Source of the DNA: an uncultured Lachnospiraceae bacterium
Lineage (GTDB): Bacteria > Bacillota > Clostridia > Lachnospirales > Lachnospiraceae
Assembly: GCA_902781215.1 (NCBI GenBank)
Contig: CACZIO010000016.1
Span: forward strand, 1-53,443
DNA: 53,443 nucleotides
Direction: 5' to 3'
The notes below the pieces were generated by a model. That model was not told the DNA's origin, did not search any database, and saw only the letters and a program-made list of their open reading frames with translations. Every line of letters begins with the position of its first letter. Position 1 is the stretch's first letter. The translations under genes and the position numbers were made by a program. Below, piece by piece: positions 19,712 to 28,176 of this stretch.

Positions 19712-21391
19712 TTATGTATCTTCTGCCGCGGGCCCTGCTACCGGCTCCACCCCATCAGATTCTTCCTCTGAGGACCCGGACGCCGGTTCAGTCTCTGCCG
19801 TATCGGCTTTCTCTGCTGCCCCCGCCTTTTTCATGGTCTTTTCGGCGTCGGACTCGGCGGTCTCGACCAGGTCCTCGATGAGAAGGGACTTCATGTCCTC
19901 CCGGGTCGGCTCCTTCATGGCCGCGACGCGGCGGGCCTGGTTGGTGATGATCTCCTCAAAAAGATTGCGCACCTCGCGGGCATTGGCGAAATTCTCCACC
20001 GCGGCCAGCTTGCGCTGGACGATCATGGCGCGGACCTGGGCCCGGACATCGTCTGCCATCTCGTAGTCGTACTTTTTGCAGTTCATGTCGAAGATTCCCA
20101 TCAGCTCATCGATGGTGTAATCAGGAAATTCGATATATTTGTTGAAGCGGGACTTAAGTCCCGGGTTGCTGTTGATAAAGTTCTCCATGGGACCCGTGTA
20201 GCCGGCGACGATCACGACGAAGTCCTCCCGGTTGTCCTCCATGGCCTTGAGGATGGTATCGATGGCCTCCTGGCCGAAGGTGTCGTCCTTGCGGGCGAGG
20301 GCATAGGCCTCGTCGATAAAGAGGATGCCTCCCTTGGCCTCCTCGATCTTCTTGGCTGTCTTGAGGGCCGTCTGGCCGACATAGCCCGCGACCAGCCCCG
20401 ACCGGTCGACTTCCACCAGCTGGCCCTTTGACAGGACGCCGATCTGCTGATAGATCCGGGACAGGATGCGGGCGACCGTCGTCTTGCCGGTGCCGGGATT
20501 CCCCGTGAAGACCAGATGGAGCGAGACAGGTACGGACTTGAGGCCTCCCTCCCTGCGCATCTTCTGGATCCTGACAAAATCCGTCAGTTCCCGCACATCG
20601 TGCTTGATCTTGGAAAGGCCGATCAGGCCGTCCAGCTCCTCCATAGGATCCTTTTCCGGCTCCGCGGGCCTGGCAGCCGCGGCCGCGGTCTGAGTGGCAG
20701 CAGCCTGCGCGGCAGCAGCCGATTCCGCTTCCCCTGTTCCCGCTCCTGCCGTCCCAGTTGATCCGGTTCCTGAAAATCCATCCATGGAAAAAGGATCCGC
20801 GCCGGGTGTATTCACGCCGGAAGAGGCACCGTCTGCGCTTCCGTCTCCGCCTCCCGCAAAGCCGGAGAAGAGGTCGCCGTCGCTCCCCGCCATCAGGCCG
20901 GGGTCGATCTCGCCTGTATCCAGGTCCGGAAGGCCGGGGCCCGCCGGACGCCCGCTGCCGGGCTTCCCGCTGCCGCTTCCTCCGCCCTTTCCGCTCAGGG
21001 AGGGCATGCCGTCGTAGAGGGGATTGTCCAGGAGGGCCTGGACCTCTCTCAGCGCCTCATTAGCCCGCCGCAGGGATTCATTGCGCGAAGAGACCGCCGA
21101 TACGATCTCCTCCCCCCTTCGGGCCAGGGCGTCGATCCGGCTCTCCTGCCTGCCTGCCTTCGGCTGCCCGCTCTCTTCCGCGCTGCCGCCCGTCGAAGCT
21201 TCCCCGGGCTCCCGGGTCTCCGTCTCACCGAAGGTCAGGTCTCCCTGCGCGCCCGCGGACCCGTCGCAGCCCGCCGCACCGGTCCCGAAAAAATCCCCGT
21301 AGGTACTCTTGAGGAATTTACGCTCCGTCTCCTGCAACGCCTCGAGAATTTCCTTTTCCTTTTTCCGTTCGTTTTCACGCTTTGAACTCAT
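19712..21391 (-). CDS. AAA+ ATPase of the CbbX / SpoVK type with long disordered N terminus
   Basis: Hexameric AAA+ remodelling ATPase. The 559-aa protein has a charged coiled-coil start (KRENERKKEKEILEALQE), about 200 residues of Gly/Ser/Ala-rich disorder, then one AAA+ domain from about 240. The domain has Walker A GNPGTGKT (about 297), Walker B GGILFIDEAYALA, sensor-type VIVAGYTG and the arginine finger region NPGLKSRFNKYIEFPDYT. The EVDRSGLVAGYVGQTA pore segment is typical of CbbX, SpoVK and EccA relatives. Start at 21389-21391 follows GGGAGGT. The target is unknown; the neighbours do not decide between stress and sporulation roles. Confidence 0.88.
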   Translation of the reverse strand: MSSKRENERKKEKEILEALQETERKFLKSTYGDFFGTGAAGCDGSAGAQGDLTFGETETREPGEASTGGSAEESGQPKAGRQESRIDALARRGEEIVSAVSSRNESLRRANEALREVQALLDNPLYDGMPSLSGKGGGSGSGKPGSGRPAGPGLPDLDTGEIDPGLMAGSDGDLFSGFAGGGDGSADGASSGVNTPGADPFSMDGFSGTGSTGTAGAGTGEAESAAAAQAAATQTAAAAARPAEPEKDPMEELDGLIGLSKIKHDVRELTDFVRIQKMRREGGLKSVPVSLHLVFTGNPGTGKTTVARILSRIYQQIGVLSKGQLVEVDRSGLVAGYVGQTALKTAKKIEEAKGGILFIDEAYALARKDDTFGQEAIDTILKAMEDNREDFVVIVAGYTGPMENFINSNPGLKSRFNKYIEFPDYTIDELMGIFDMNCKKYDYEMADDVRAQVRAMIVQRKLAAVENFANAREVRNLFEEIITNQARRVAAMKEPTREDMKSLLIEDLVETAESDAEKTMKKAGAAEKADTAETEPASGSSEEESDGVEPVAGPAAEDT

Positions 21392-21713
21392 CCTGACCTC
21401 CCTACCGCAGTGCTCCGCACAGGTGACCGCAGGCACTCTCACCGGCGTTTTGCAAGAGAACCCCGCTCCCAAACCTGCCCGTCGGAACGTCACGGGCACT
21501 CTCACCGGCCTTCCGCAGATCACAGCTCATCTTCCGCAGCCTTCCGCGCGGTTATTTGTCCTTTTTCTATCTTACTACATGCCGGCCTTTTTTTCATCCG
21601 GCAATCTCCACGCCCCCTTCCGGCAGGGCAGGACGGCAGGGCGAGGCGGCACGAGACAACAGGGCAAGACAGAGCCAGGCCGGGCGCGACTGTGCTGTCA
21701 GCGCAATCCACGT

Positions 21714-21742
21714 TTGCCCTCGGCATGGAATCAGTATATAAT
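21714..21742 (+). promoter_or_regulatory. Promoter of the GH25 lysozyme gene
   Basis: TTGCCC (21714-21719), 17-base spacer, TATAAT (21737-21742), giving a start near 21749 and a leader of about 58 bases. Confidence 0.8.
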
Positions 21743-21806
21743 GAGAACCGTGTGTCTATTCGTATACGCACCACAAGCGAGTCTTGATTTTTCACACAGG
21801 AGTTAT

Positions 21807-23354
21807 ATGGACAAAAAACGACATTCCCGCCGCGCGCTGCTGATCACCACACTGATCCTGGTATGCTTGCTTCTGGCCGGCGGTGTCTTTATTCTTTACC
21901 GGATCCGGCTCAGGACAGCCGCTCTCCCGCAGGCACAGACTTCCGGCCAGAACGGGGATCCTTCGACTGCCGGCGGAACCGGGCAGGCGCCCGCAGCCGC
22001 AGGGCATTCCCCTTCCATCACGGAGCAGATCCGCTCCTGGTTCGGCGTAGACGCCGTCGTCGACATCCTGTCCGCGGACAGGTCTGTATCCCGCGATGTT
22101 CCCATGCCCCACGCCTCCAGCAGGCATCCGGCGCAGACGGCCGGTTCCGGCAACGCGGCCGCACCCGCTGCCGCGGAGACGCCGCAGGACGCGGCGCAGG
22201 CAGTACAGGCTGATCCGGCGGCAGCGACTGCAGCAGGAGACGCAGCCGGCGCGCAAAGCGCCGCTCCGTCCGAGGAGGCGGAAGAGGTCTCCGCCGCCCA
22301 CCAGCTCTTTCCCGAGCTGAAGACCTCCGCCGTCACCTCCGCCAAAGACCTGACCAAGCGGCAGAAGAGCTATATACAGTCCTGGGAAACCCTGCACGGA
22401 CGGGAATTTCCCATGGGTGCCCCCCTGCACAACTACAACTGGAAATATCTCGAGTACGACGAGAACGGCATTCTCCACTATGAGGGAGATGACGACTACA
22501 CCGTCCGCCGCGGCATCGATGTCTCGGAATTCCAGGGCTGGATCGACTGGGACGCGGTCCGCGAAGCCGGCTATGACTTTGCCTTTGTCCGGGTCGGCTA
22601 CCGCATGTTTGACTCCGGCGACCTCTACGAGGACTCCCGGGCCGTCAAGAACCTCAAGAGGGCCAAAAAAGCAGGCCTCGATGTCGGCGTCTATGTCTTC
22701 TCCCAGGCTGTCTCCAAAAAGGAGGCCCGCGAGGAGGCGAAGCTCTGCCTGGACGTGATCGAGAAGAGCGGCGTCGAGATCACCCTGCCCGTCGTCTTCG
22801 ACCCGGAGATCCAGATCGATTACTACGCCCGCATCAACTACATCACCAGCGAGCAGTTCACGGACAACGCCATCGCCTTCTGCGAGGCCATCCACAAGGC
22901 CGGCCGCGTCCCCGCCATCTACGCGAACAGCTCCACCCTGACCGACATCCTCAACATGAAGCGCATCACCAAGGAGACCGACGCCGTGATCTGGTACGCC
23001 GATTACTACGGCGTCCCCGAGACCCCCTATCAGTTCACCTTCTGGCAGTACACGGACCTGGGCTGGGTCAGCGGCATCGCCGAGACCGAGACCGACCTCA
23101 ATCTCTGGTTCGTGAAAAATGAAGAGGAAGAGGAAGCGCCCGCGGAGGAAGCCTCTGACCAGGCTGCAGAAGGCGCTTCCGCACCGGCAAAAGACGCTGC
23201 GGAGGCGTCCTCCGGAAAAGCAGACCAGACAGAAGAAAAAGCCGGGGCAGCGGACCAGACGGAAGACAAAGCCGGGGCAGCGGACCAGACGAAGGAAGGA
23301 ACCGCTGACCAGGCCCCATCCGCAGAGAGCGCCCAGCCTGCCGGCACGCCCTGA
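21807..23354 (+). CDS. Membrane-anchored GH25 lysozyme
   Basis: Secreted or anchored muramidase that would cut peptidoglycan. The 515-aa protein starts MDKKRHSRRALL with a membrane helix (about 10-32), then about 190 residues of low-complexity Ala/Gln/Pro linker, a GH25 domain (about 230-440) and an Ala/Glu/Asp/Gln tail with repeated ADQTEEKAG-like units. Active-site acids of the family are visible: Asp238 in GIDVSEFQG, and Asp332 and Glu334 in VVFDPE. AGGAG stands four bases before the ATG. The frame is open far upstream, but those codons precede the promoter. It is transcribed away from the AAA+ gene. Confidence 0.93.
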   Translation: MDKKRHSRRALLITTLILVCLLLAGGVFILYRIRLRTAALPQAQTSGQNGDPSTAGGTGQAPAAAGHSPSITEQIRSWFGVDAVVDILSADRSVSRDVPMPHASSRHPAQTAGSGNAAAPAAAETPQDAAQAVQADPAAATAAGDAAGAQSAAPSEEAEEVSAAHQLFPELKTSAVTSAKDLTKRQKSYIQSWETLHGREFPMGAPLHNYNWKYLEYDENGILHYEGDDDYTVRRGIDVSEFQGWIDWDAVREAGYDFAFVRVGYRMFDSGDLYEDSRAVKNLKRAKKAGLDVGVYVFSQAVSKKEAREEAKLCLDVIEKSGVEITLPVVFDPEIQIDYYARINYITSEQFTDNAIAFCEAIHKAGRVPAIYANSSTLTDILNMKRITKETDAVIWYADYYGVPETPYQFTFWQYTDLGWVSGIAETETDLNLWFVKNEEEEEAPAEEASDQAAEGASAPAKDAAEASSGKADQTEEKAGAADQTEDKAGAADQTKEGTADQAPSAESAQPAGTP

Positions 23355-23410
23355 TCAGCCCCGGCACGGCCTCGGAACATCTTTTGAGTCCGGGCTTGAG
23401 CCAAACGACA

Positions 23411-23476
23411 GAAAAAACCACCCGGGATGTATCCCGCCGGTATATGAAACCGGACAGATACGTCCCGGGTGGTTCT
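23411..23476. terminator. Bidirectional terminator between GH25 and XRE genes
   Basis: An 18-bp stem: 23416-23433 pairs with 23456-23473 (ACCACCCGGGA / TCCCGGGTGGT core), with an inner CCGG-x9-CCGG stem. On the minus strand it ends in T6 (serving the XRE gene); on the plus strand in TTCTTTAATT (serving the lysozyme gene). Confidence 0.88.
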
Positions 23477-23797
23477 TTAATTGTCTTCTTCCATGTCTTC
23501 AGACGGCAGGGGCATGTTCTTTTTCTCCGCCTCCCGCAGCAGCTTCTCGCCCGGATGATCCAGTATATCCTCGTAGGTCACACCGAACACATCCCTAAAG
23601 CCCCGCAGCTGCTTCAGCTTGATATGCTGACGTCCGCCCTCGATCTTGACCAGGGTCTCCCGCGTGATCGCGACGCGGTAGAGCTGGAGACGGGCCACCA
23701 TTTCTGTCTGGCGGATCCCCTGTGTCTGCCGGATCCACCGGATATTCCGTCCGATCGTATTCTGACCGTCGTCAGATATGATCTTATCGTCCTTCAT
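23477..23797 (-). CDS. XRE-family (Cro/C1-type) regulator
   Basis: Small DNA-binding protein of 106 aa. A helix-turn-helix spans about residues 15-70 (NIRWIRQTQGIRQTEM, then RETLVKIEGGRQ, LKQLRGFRDVFGV), followed by a charged acidic tail. The recognition helix region has an insertion (MVARLQLYRVAITRE) relative to the tightest HTH_3 pattern. GAGG lies seven bases before the ATG. It is a single gene ending in the shared terminator. A possible promoter is TTGGTT-N18-TATCAT just upstream. Targets are unknown. The gap up to 24093 shows no other gene. Confidence 0.85.
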   Translation of the reverse strand: MKDDKIISDDGQNTIGRNIRWIRQTQGIRQTEMVARLQLYRVAITRETLVKIEGGRQHIKLKQLRGFRDVFGVTYEDILDHPGEKLLREAEKKNMPLPSEDMEEDN

Positions 23798-24093
23798 CTA
23801 CGCACCTCAGTCCGCATGATAACCATCTGTTCCGTCTGGAACCAAATGAGTTCTGTTCTCATGCGAAAAGTCTAATCGGTGCGTTATTTCAAAAGGTGCT
23901 CAAACGGGTCCATATACGGTGTTTCCGTCATTTTTTCTCCCTGTTTTTTTACTTTTTTGTGTATAGGAATCCTGTCTGCCCGTTTTCCGTCTGCATGTGA
24001 TCCAGACATATCCCGTTTTCTGTCTGCCCGGCCGGATGGACTTGCGGCGGACGGCAGTCCCGTGTCTGACGACTCACGGCACATGTCACGCGG

Positions 24094-25506
24094 TCACGGG
24101 TCCTCCGGCAGCCTGCCGGCATCCACGGCTCCGAAATAATCCCGGGACAGTTTGAAGACCGTGCCGGACAGCAGGAAGACCGCGATCAGGTTGGGGATGA
24201 CCATGAGGCCGTTGAAGGTGTCCGAGATATCCCAGAGCAGGCCCAGATCCAGGGTCGCGCCGATGATGGAGACCAGCGCATATACGACCAGGAAGGGTTT
24301 GATCGTCCTGGTGCCGAAGAGATACTCGACGCAGCGGGCCCCGTACAGGCCCCAGCCGATGGTCGTGGAAAAAGCAAAGCAGATCAGGGCGATGGCCGTA
24401 AAGAGCGACACCCACCTGCCATAGGACGACACGAAGCCGGCGATGGTCAGGTCCGCGCCCGCAGCCTGGCCGAAGGTGATCGGGATTCCGCTGCAGAGGA
24501 TGACCAGTGAAGTGAGCGTGCAGATCACGATGGTATCCGTGAACACCTCGAAAATACCGAAGAGGCCCTGCTGGACCGGATGCCCCGTGTCCGCCGTCGC
24601 GTGCGCGATGGAGCCGGTGCCCAGGCCCGCCTCATTGGAGAAGATGCCGCGGGAGACGCCGCGCCGCATGCTGATAAACATGGAGCCGACCACGCCGCCG
24701 GTAAAGGCTTTGGGATCAAAAGCGCCGCCGAAAATGGACGCAAAGACGCCGGGCACGCTGCCGATGTGCATGATGACCACGCCCAGGGCCAGGATGATAT
24801 AGAAGACCGCCATGAAGGGGACCAGCTTCTCGGTAAAGCTGCCGATCCTGCGGATGCCTCCCAGCAGGACCAGGGCGACGCAGACCGCCAGGATCACGCC
24901 CAGGACCAGGTTGATGGTCGGAAGCACATTTTCTCCCGCCAGGTTGTAATTGATAAAGACCGAATCGATCGCGGTCACGATCGTATTGATCTGGGTCGCG
25001 TTGCCCGTCCCGAAGACAGCGACCGTTCCGAAGATGGAAAACAGGACCGCCAGGAAGTGCCATTTTTTCGACAGACCGTTTTTAATGAAATACATGGGAC
25101 CGCCGACCCAGTCCCCGTTGGCATTGCGCTCGCGGAAATGGACCGCCAGGACGACCTCGGAGAACTTGGTGCACATGCCCAGCAGAGCCGAGATCCACAT
25201 CCAGAAGACCGCGCCCGGGCCGCCGATCGCGATCGCGCCCGCGACACCGGCGATATTGCCCGTGCCGACGGTTCCCGCCAGGGCCGTACAGACCGCCTGG
25301 AAGGGCGTCATCGCCCCGCTCTCGGCCTCTTTTTTCTCAAAGACCTTGCCCAGCGTGTGTCCGATGGAATATGCAAAGCGGCGGATCTGGATAAATCCCG
25401 TGCCAATGCTCAGGTACAGGCCCACGCCGATGATACAGATCATGGCGGGAATCCCCCAGATAAAGCCGTTGACTGCTCCGTTTATGGTGCTGATCGTTTC
25501 CAGCAT
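24094..25506 (-). CDS. Sodium:alanine/glycine symporter (AGCS family)
   Basis: Na+-coupled small amino-acid carrier, here intact at 470 aa. It has the family features: GTGFIQIRRF near the N terminus, ALAGTVGTGNIAGVAGAI (the GTGN sodium-site signature), GGPGAVFWMWISALLGM, and the FSNEAGLGTGSIAHA block with NEAG. About 11 membrane helices are predicted. AAGGAGG lies upstream of the ATG. A broken paralogue lies at 37753-39144. The substrate (alanine or glycine) is not decided by the sequence. Confidence 0.95.
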   Translation of the reverse strand: MLETISTINGAVNGFIWGIPAMICIIGVGLYLSIGTGFIQIRRFAYSIGHTLGKVFEKKEAESGAMTPFQAVCTALAGTVGTGNIAGVAGAIAIGGPGAVFWMWISALLGMCTKFSEVVLAVHFRERNANGDWVGGPMYFIKNGLSKKWHFLAVLFSIFGTVAVFGTGNATQINTIVTAIDSVFINYNLAGENVLPTINLVLGVILAVCVALVLLGGIRRIGSFTEKLVPFMAVFYIILALGVVIMHIGSVPGVFASIFGGAFDPKAFTGGVVGSMFISMRRGVSRGIFSNEAGLGTGSIAHATADTGHPVQQGLFGIFEVFTDTIVICTLTSLVILCSGIPITFGQAAGADLTIAGFVSSYGRWVSLFTAIALICFAFSTTIGWGLYGARCVEYLFGTRTIKPFLVVYALVSIIGATLDLGLLWDISDTFNGLMVIPNLIAVFLLSGTVFKLSRDYFGAVDAGRLPEDP

Positions 25507-25550
25507 AGATAGTGCCTCCTTGAAGTACGGATTTTTTCGCAGTTCTATCC

Positions 25551-25579
25551 ATTATGCTTCATTCGGGCAAAAAGTACAA
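25551..25579 (-). promoter_or_regulatory. Promoter of the AGCS symporter
   Basis: Minus strand TTGTAC (25574-25579), 17-base spacer, CATAAT (25551-25556), about 40 bases before the gene. It sits back to back with the tadA promoter. Confidence 0.65.
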
Positions 25580-25597
25580 CTGTAACCTTCGACAACC

Positions 25598-25626
25598 TTG
25601 CGCTTCTCTCTCCCACTCCCTATAAT
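25598..25626 (+). promoter_or_regulatory. Promoter of tadA
   Basis: TTGCGC (25598-25603), 17-base spacer, TATAAT (25621-25626). Only seven bases separate the -10 box from the first plausible ATG at 25634, so transcription would start at or next to that codon. Confidence 0.75.
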
Positions 25627-25633
25627 AAGGCGC

Positions 25634-26194
25634 ATGGAAAAAATCAGCACCCAGGTCCCGGAGCAGCCGGGCATCCCCGCAGTCTCCGCGGAGGATATCA
25701 AATATATGAAGGCCGCCCTGAAGCAGGCGGAGAAGGCGATCGCGATCGGGGAGGTCCCCATCGGGGCGGTCATCGTCTACGAGGGAAAGATCATCGCCCG
25801 CGGCTACAACCGCCGCAACACGGACAAGACCACACTGGCCCACGCCGAGATCTCCTGCATCCGTAAGGCCTGTAAGAAGCTCGGCGACTGGCGGCTGGAG
25901 GGCTGCACCCTCTACTGCACCCTGGAGCCCTGCCAGATGTGCGCCGGCGCCATCGTCCAGTCCCGGATCGACCGCGTCGTGATCGGCACGACCAGCCCCA
26001 AGTCCGGCTGCGGCGGGACCCTCCTCAACATCCTGCAGAATCCGGACTTCAACCACCAGTCCGAGGTCCTGTACGATGTCCTGCGCCCGGAGTGCACGGA
26101 GATCCTTCAGCGCTTCTTCAAGGACCTGCGCAGGCGCAACAAAGAGGAAAAGAAGATGCGCCGCCTGGCAGAGACCGCACAGGCAGACAGCTGA
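25634..26194 (+). CDS. tadA: tRNA-specific adenosine deaminase TadA
   Basis: Converts A34 to inosine in tRNA-Arg(ACG). The zinc site is clear: HAE (70-72) and PCQMC (99-103), with the GEVPIGAVIV core. Two starts are possible. The ATG at 25634 (186 aa) lies seven bases after the -10 box and has no proper ribosome site, so the mRNA would be leaderless. The ATG at 25706 has GGAGG 11 bases upstream and gives a shorter protein starting MKAALKQAEKA, close to where helix 1 begins in known TadA proteins. The basic C-terminal tail (RRRNKEEKKMRR) is longer than usual and may bind RNA. Confidence 0.94.
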   Translation: MEKISTQVPEQPGIPAVSAEDIKYMKAALKQAEKAIAIGEVPIGAVIVYEGKIIARGYNRRNTDKTTLAHAEISCIRKACKKLGDWRLEGCTLYCTLEPCQMCAGAIVQSRIDRVVIGTTSPKSGCGGTLLNILQNPDFNHQSEVLYDVLRPECTEILQRFFKDLRRRNKEEKKMRRLAETAQADS

Positions 26195-26195
26195 G

Positions 26196-26320
26196 GAACC
26201 ACGGGGGGACCACGGGGACGGTTCTCCGGTCCATTGAGAACCCGGAGTGAGCCACAGAGCCGGTTCTCCGGCCCATTGAGGACCCGGAGTGAGCCACAGA
26301 GCCGGTTCTCCGGCCCTTTT
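26196..26320 (+). repeat. 42-bp tandem repeat before the SRP RNA
   Basis: GGTTCTCCGG starts at 26220, 26262 and 26304, an exact 42-base period over about 2.5 copies, each holding CCGGTTCTCCGG and CCCGGAGTGAGCCACAGAG. The left end contains GGAACCACGGGGGG and ACCACGGGGACGGTTCT; the latter motif recurs at 43431-43461. Confidence 0.85.
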
Positions 26321-26328
26321 CAGGCCCC

Positions 26329-26357
26329 TTGACATTTCCATGCCTTACGGATATATT
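26329..26357 (+). promoter_or_regulatory. Promoter of the SRP RNA
   Basis: TTGACA (26329-26334), 17-base spacer, TATATT (26352-26357), close to consensus. Start expected at about 26363. Confidence 0.9.
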
Positions 26358-26361
26358 AAAC

Positions 26362-26567
26362 GGAGTGCTTCGCACAAAATCATTTTGCGGAGTGTATTAC
26401 ATCCCTGTCAGGGATGGAGTTCTGAGAGCTGCCTGTCGGCACACATGGGTTCGGGTCTCGCGCAATGGAAACCTGCGAACCGTGTCAGGATGGGAACATA
26501 GCAGCACTAAGCGGGACCTTTCATGTGCCGCGAGGGTGCCTGGCTCTGCGGCCGGCCGGCAGCTTTC
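26362..26567 (+). ncRNA. ffs: Signal recognition particle RNA (4.5S/6S-type)
   Basis: RNA core of the signal recognition particle, bound by Ffh. The S-domain tip is diagnostic: GTCAGG-ATG-GGAA-CAT-AGCAGC at 26484-26505, a symmetric loop capped by a GGAA tetraloop, closed by GTG/CAC. GGCACACATG (26438-26447) pairs with CATGTGCC (26522-26529). GAGAGCTGCC (26424-26433) pairs with GGCAGCTTTC (26558-26567). Helix 6 is seen as GGTTCG/CGAACC. The promoter shows that transcription begins about 60 bases before this core. That 5' part includes CATCCCT-GTC-AGGGATG and would be an Alu-like domain, but the usual Alu consensus is not clear to me. The 3' end is uncertain. Confidence 0.88.
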
Positions 26568-26692
26568 AGCATTTCATCACCGGACGGGGATTTTCTATGT
26601 CGGGAATCTCCATGAAATTCCATGAAAATCCATGAAACTCCATATTTTTCCGAGTATTGCCGGGAATTTCCATGATACATACAGGATCATCT

Positions 26693-28078
26693 ATGCAGGA
26701 CTTCACAAATCAATCCACTGATCAGTCAAATCAGGAAAATCAGTTCCACAAGAAAAATCAATTGAGGCAGGAAAAACAATTCCATCAGGAAAAACAGTTT
26801 CATCAGAAAAAACAATTGGATCAGAAAAGACTATTCCATCAGGAAAACCAATTGGGTCAGGAAAAACAATTCAATCAGAAAAGACAATCCGATCAGGAAA
26901 ATCCGGCAGAAGTCTCCGCTTTTGATCTGTCTCTCGAGGACTGTGTGCTCTGCCCCAGAAACTGCCATGCGGACCGCCTCCACGGCGGGAGGGGCTTCTG
27001 CGGGGAGGCCGCCGCGATCCGGGCCGCCCGCGCCGCTCTCTACTATACCGAGGAGCCCGTGATCTCCGGCCGCCGCGGAAGCGGCACCGTCTTTTTCGCC
27101 GGCTGTAATCTCGGCTGTATCTACTGCCAGAACCGGCAGATCTCCAGGCCGGCGGCCTCCGTCCTTTCACCGGGCAGCAATACAGGCAGCGTGGATCTCA
27201 CTGATTATAAGAACATGGACGAATCTGTCTCCAGGGAAAAGCAGTCCTCAGAGGAAGCCTCCCTGCCCCGCCTGATGGAGATCTCTCCGGACCGGCTGGC
27301 GGAGATCTTTTTTGAACTGGAGGACCAGGGCGCCCACAACATCAACCTGGTGACCCCGGAGCACTTCGTTCCCCTCCTGATCCCGGCCCTGCGGCGCGCC
27401 AAAAAAGAGGGCCTCTCCATCCCCATCGTCTACAATACCGGCAGCTATGAGCGTGTGGAAGCCGTGCGGGCGCTCGAGGGACTCGTGGACGTCTGGATGC
27501 CGGATCTCAAGTATGTTTCCCCCGCCCTCTCAGAGCGCCACACCGGTGCCGCCGACTATTTCCGGTACGCGTCCGCCGCCATCGCGGAGATGGTGCGCCA
27601 GTGCCCGGAACCGGTCTTCTCGGACGGCAGCCATACCCTGGACTGTCCCGACGACGCCGACGACCCTCTCCTGGTCCGGGGTGTCCTCGTCCGCCATCTG
27701 GCCCTGCCCGGCTGCGGCGATGATTCCCGCGCCGTCCTCCGCTATCTGCATGAGACCTACGGAAACCGGATCTTCATCAGCATCATGAACCAGTACACGC
27801 CCATGCCGCAGGTTCTGTTCCACCGGCAGTCTCACCCGGAGAAAGCCACCGCTCTGTCCGCTTCTCCGGATGAAGGCACGCCTTCCCGGACAGCCGCCTC
27901 CTTCCGGCCTGTACAGCTCTCCCCGGAGGACGAGGCCCTCTGCCGCCGTCTGTCGGAGGAGGAATACGACGCCCTGGTCGACTACGCCATTGAAATCGGA
28001 ATCGAAAACGGCTTCATTCAGGAGAGCGGAACCGTCTCTCCCTCCTACATCCCCGTCTTTGACGGGACAGGCCTCTGA
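26693..28078 (+). CDS. PflX-type radical SAM protein with hexapeptide-repeat N terminus
   Basis: Radical SAM protein of the PflX group (pyruvate formate-lyase activase relatives); the true substrate of this group is unknown. The 461-aa form has the cluster CNLGCIYC (C138, C142, C145), a preceding Cys set in LEDCVLCPRNC (84-91) and GFCGE (103), and the typical ending SEEEYDALVDYAIEIGIENGF. Residues 17-70 form nine hexapeptides of pattern [KNR]Q[FL]xQ[EK], encoded by 18-base repeats, absent from normal members. An Arg/Ser-rich insert follows the cluster. I chose the ATG at 26693 (AGGA seven bases upstream); a TTG at 26657 and an ATG at 26672 have no ribosome site. Confidence 0.88.
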   Translation: MQDFTNQSTDQSNQENQFHKKNQLRQEKQFHQEKQFHQKKQLDQKRLFHQENQLGQEKQFNQKRQSDQENPAEVSAFDLSLEDCVLCPRNCHADRLHGGRGFCGEAAAIRAARAALYYTEEPVISGRRGSGTVFFAGCNLGCIYCQNRQISRPAASVLSPGSNTGSVDLTDYKNMDESVSREKQSSEEASLPRLMEISPDRLAEIFFELEDQGAHNINLVTPEHFVPLLIPALRRAKKEGLSIPIVYNTGSYERVEAVRALEGLVDVWMPDLKYVSPALSERHTGAADYFRYASAAIAEMVRQCPEPVFSDGSHTLDCPDDADDPLLVRGVLVRHLALPGCGDDSRAVLRYLHETYGNRIFISIMNQYTPMPQVLFHRQSHPEKATALSASPDEGTPSRTAASFRPVQLSPEDEALCRRLSEEEYDALVDYAIEIGIENGFIQESGTVSPSYIPVFDGTGL

Positions 28079-28176
28079 GTAAGACTAAAAAACCGGCTTT
28101 TTTCTTTCCTGACTCTTTCGCCGGGCTCCTTCCAATGCCATATGGCTGTGCCCTATGGCTGCTTTGACGAGCACGT

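Noticed and set aside
23884-24084. 66-codon minus-strand frame between the AGCS and XRE genes
   Set aside because: No clear ribosome site and a sequence of Ser/Gly/Arg with no pattern.
26657-26692. Earlier starts for the PflX-type gene (TTG 26657, ATG 26672)
   Set aside because: Neither has a ribosome site. The region is made of CCATGAAA-like repeats; ATG 26693 has AGGA at good distance.
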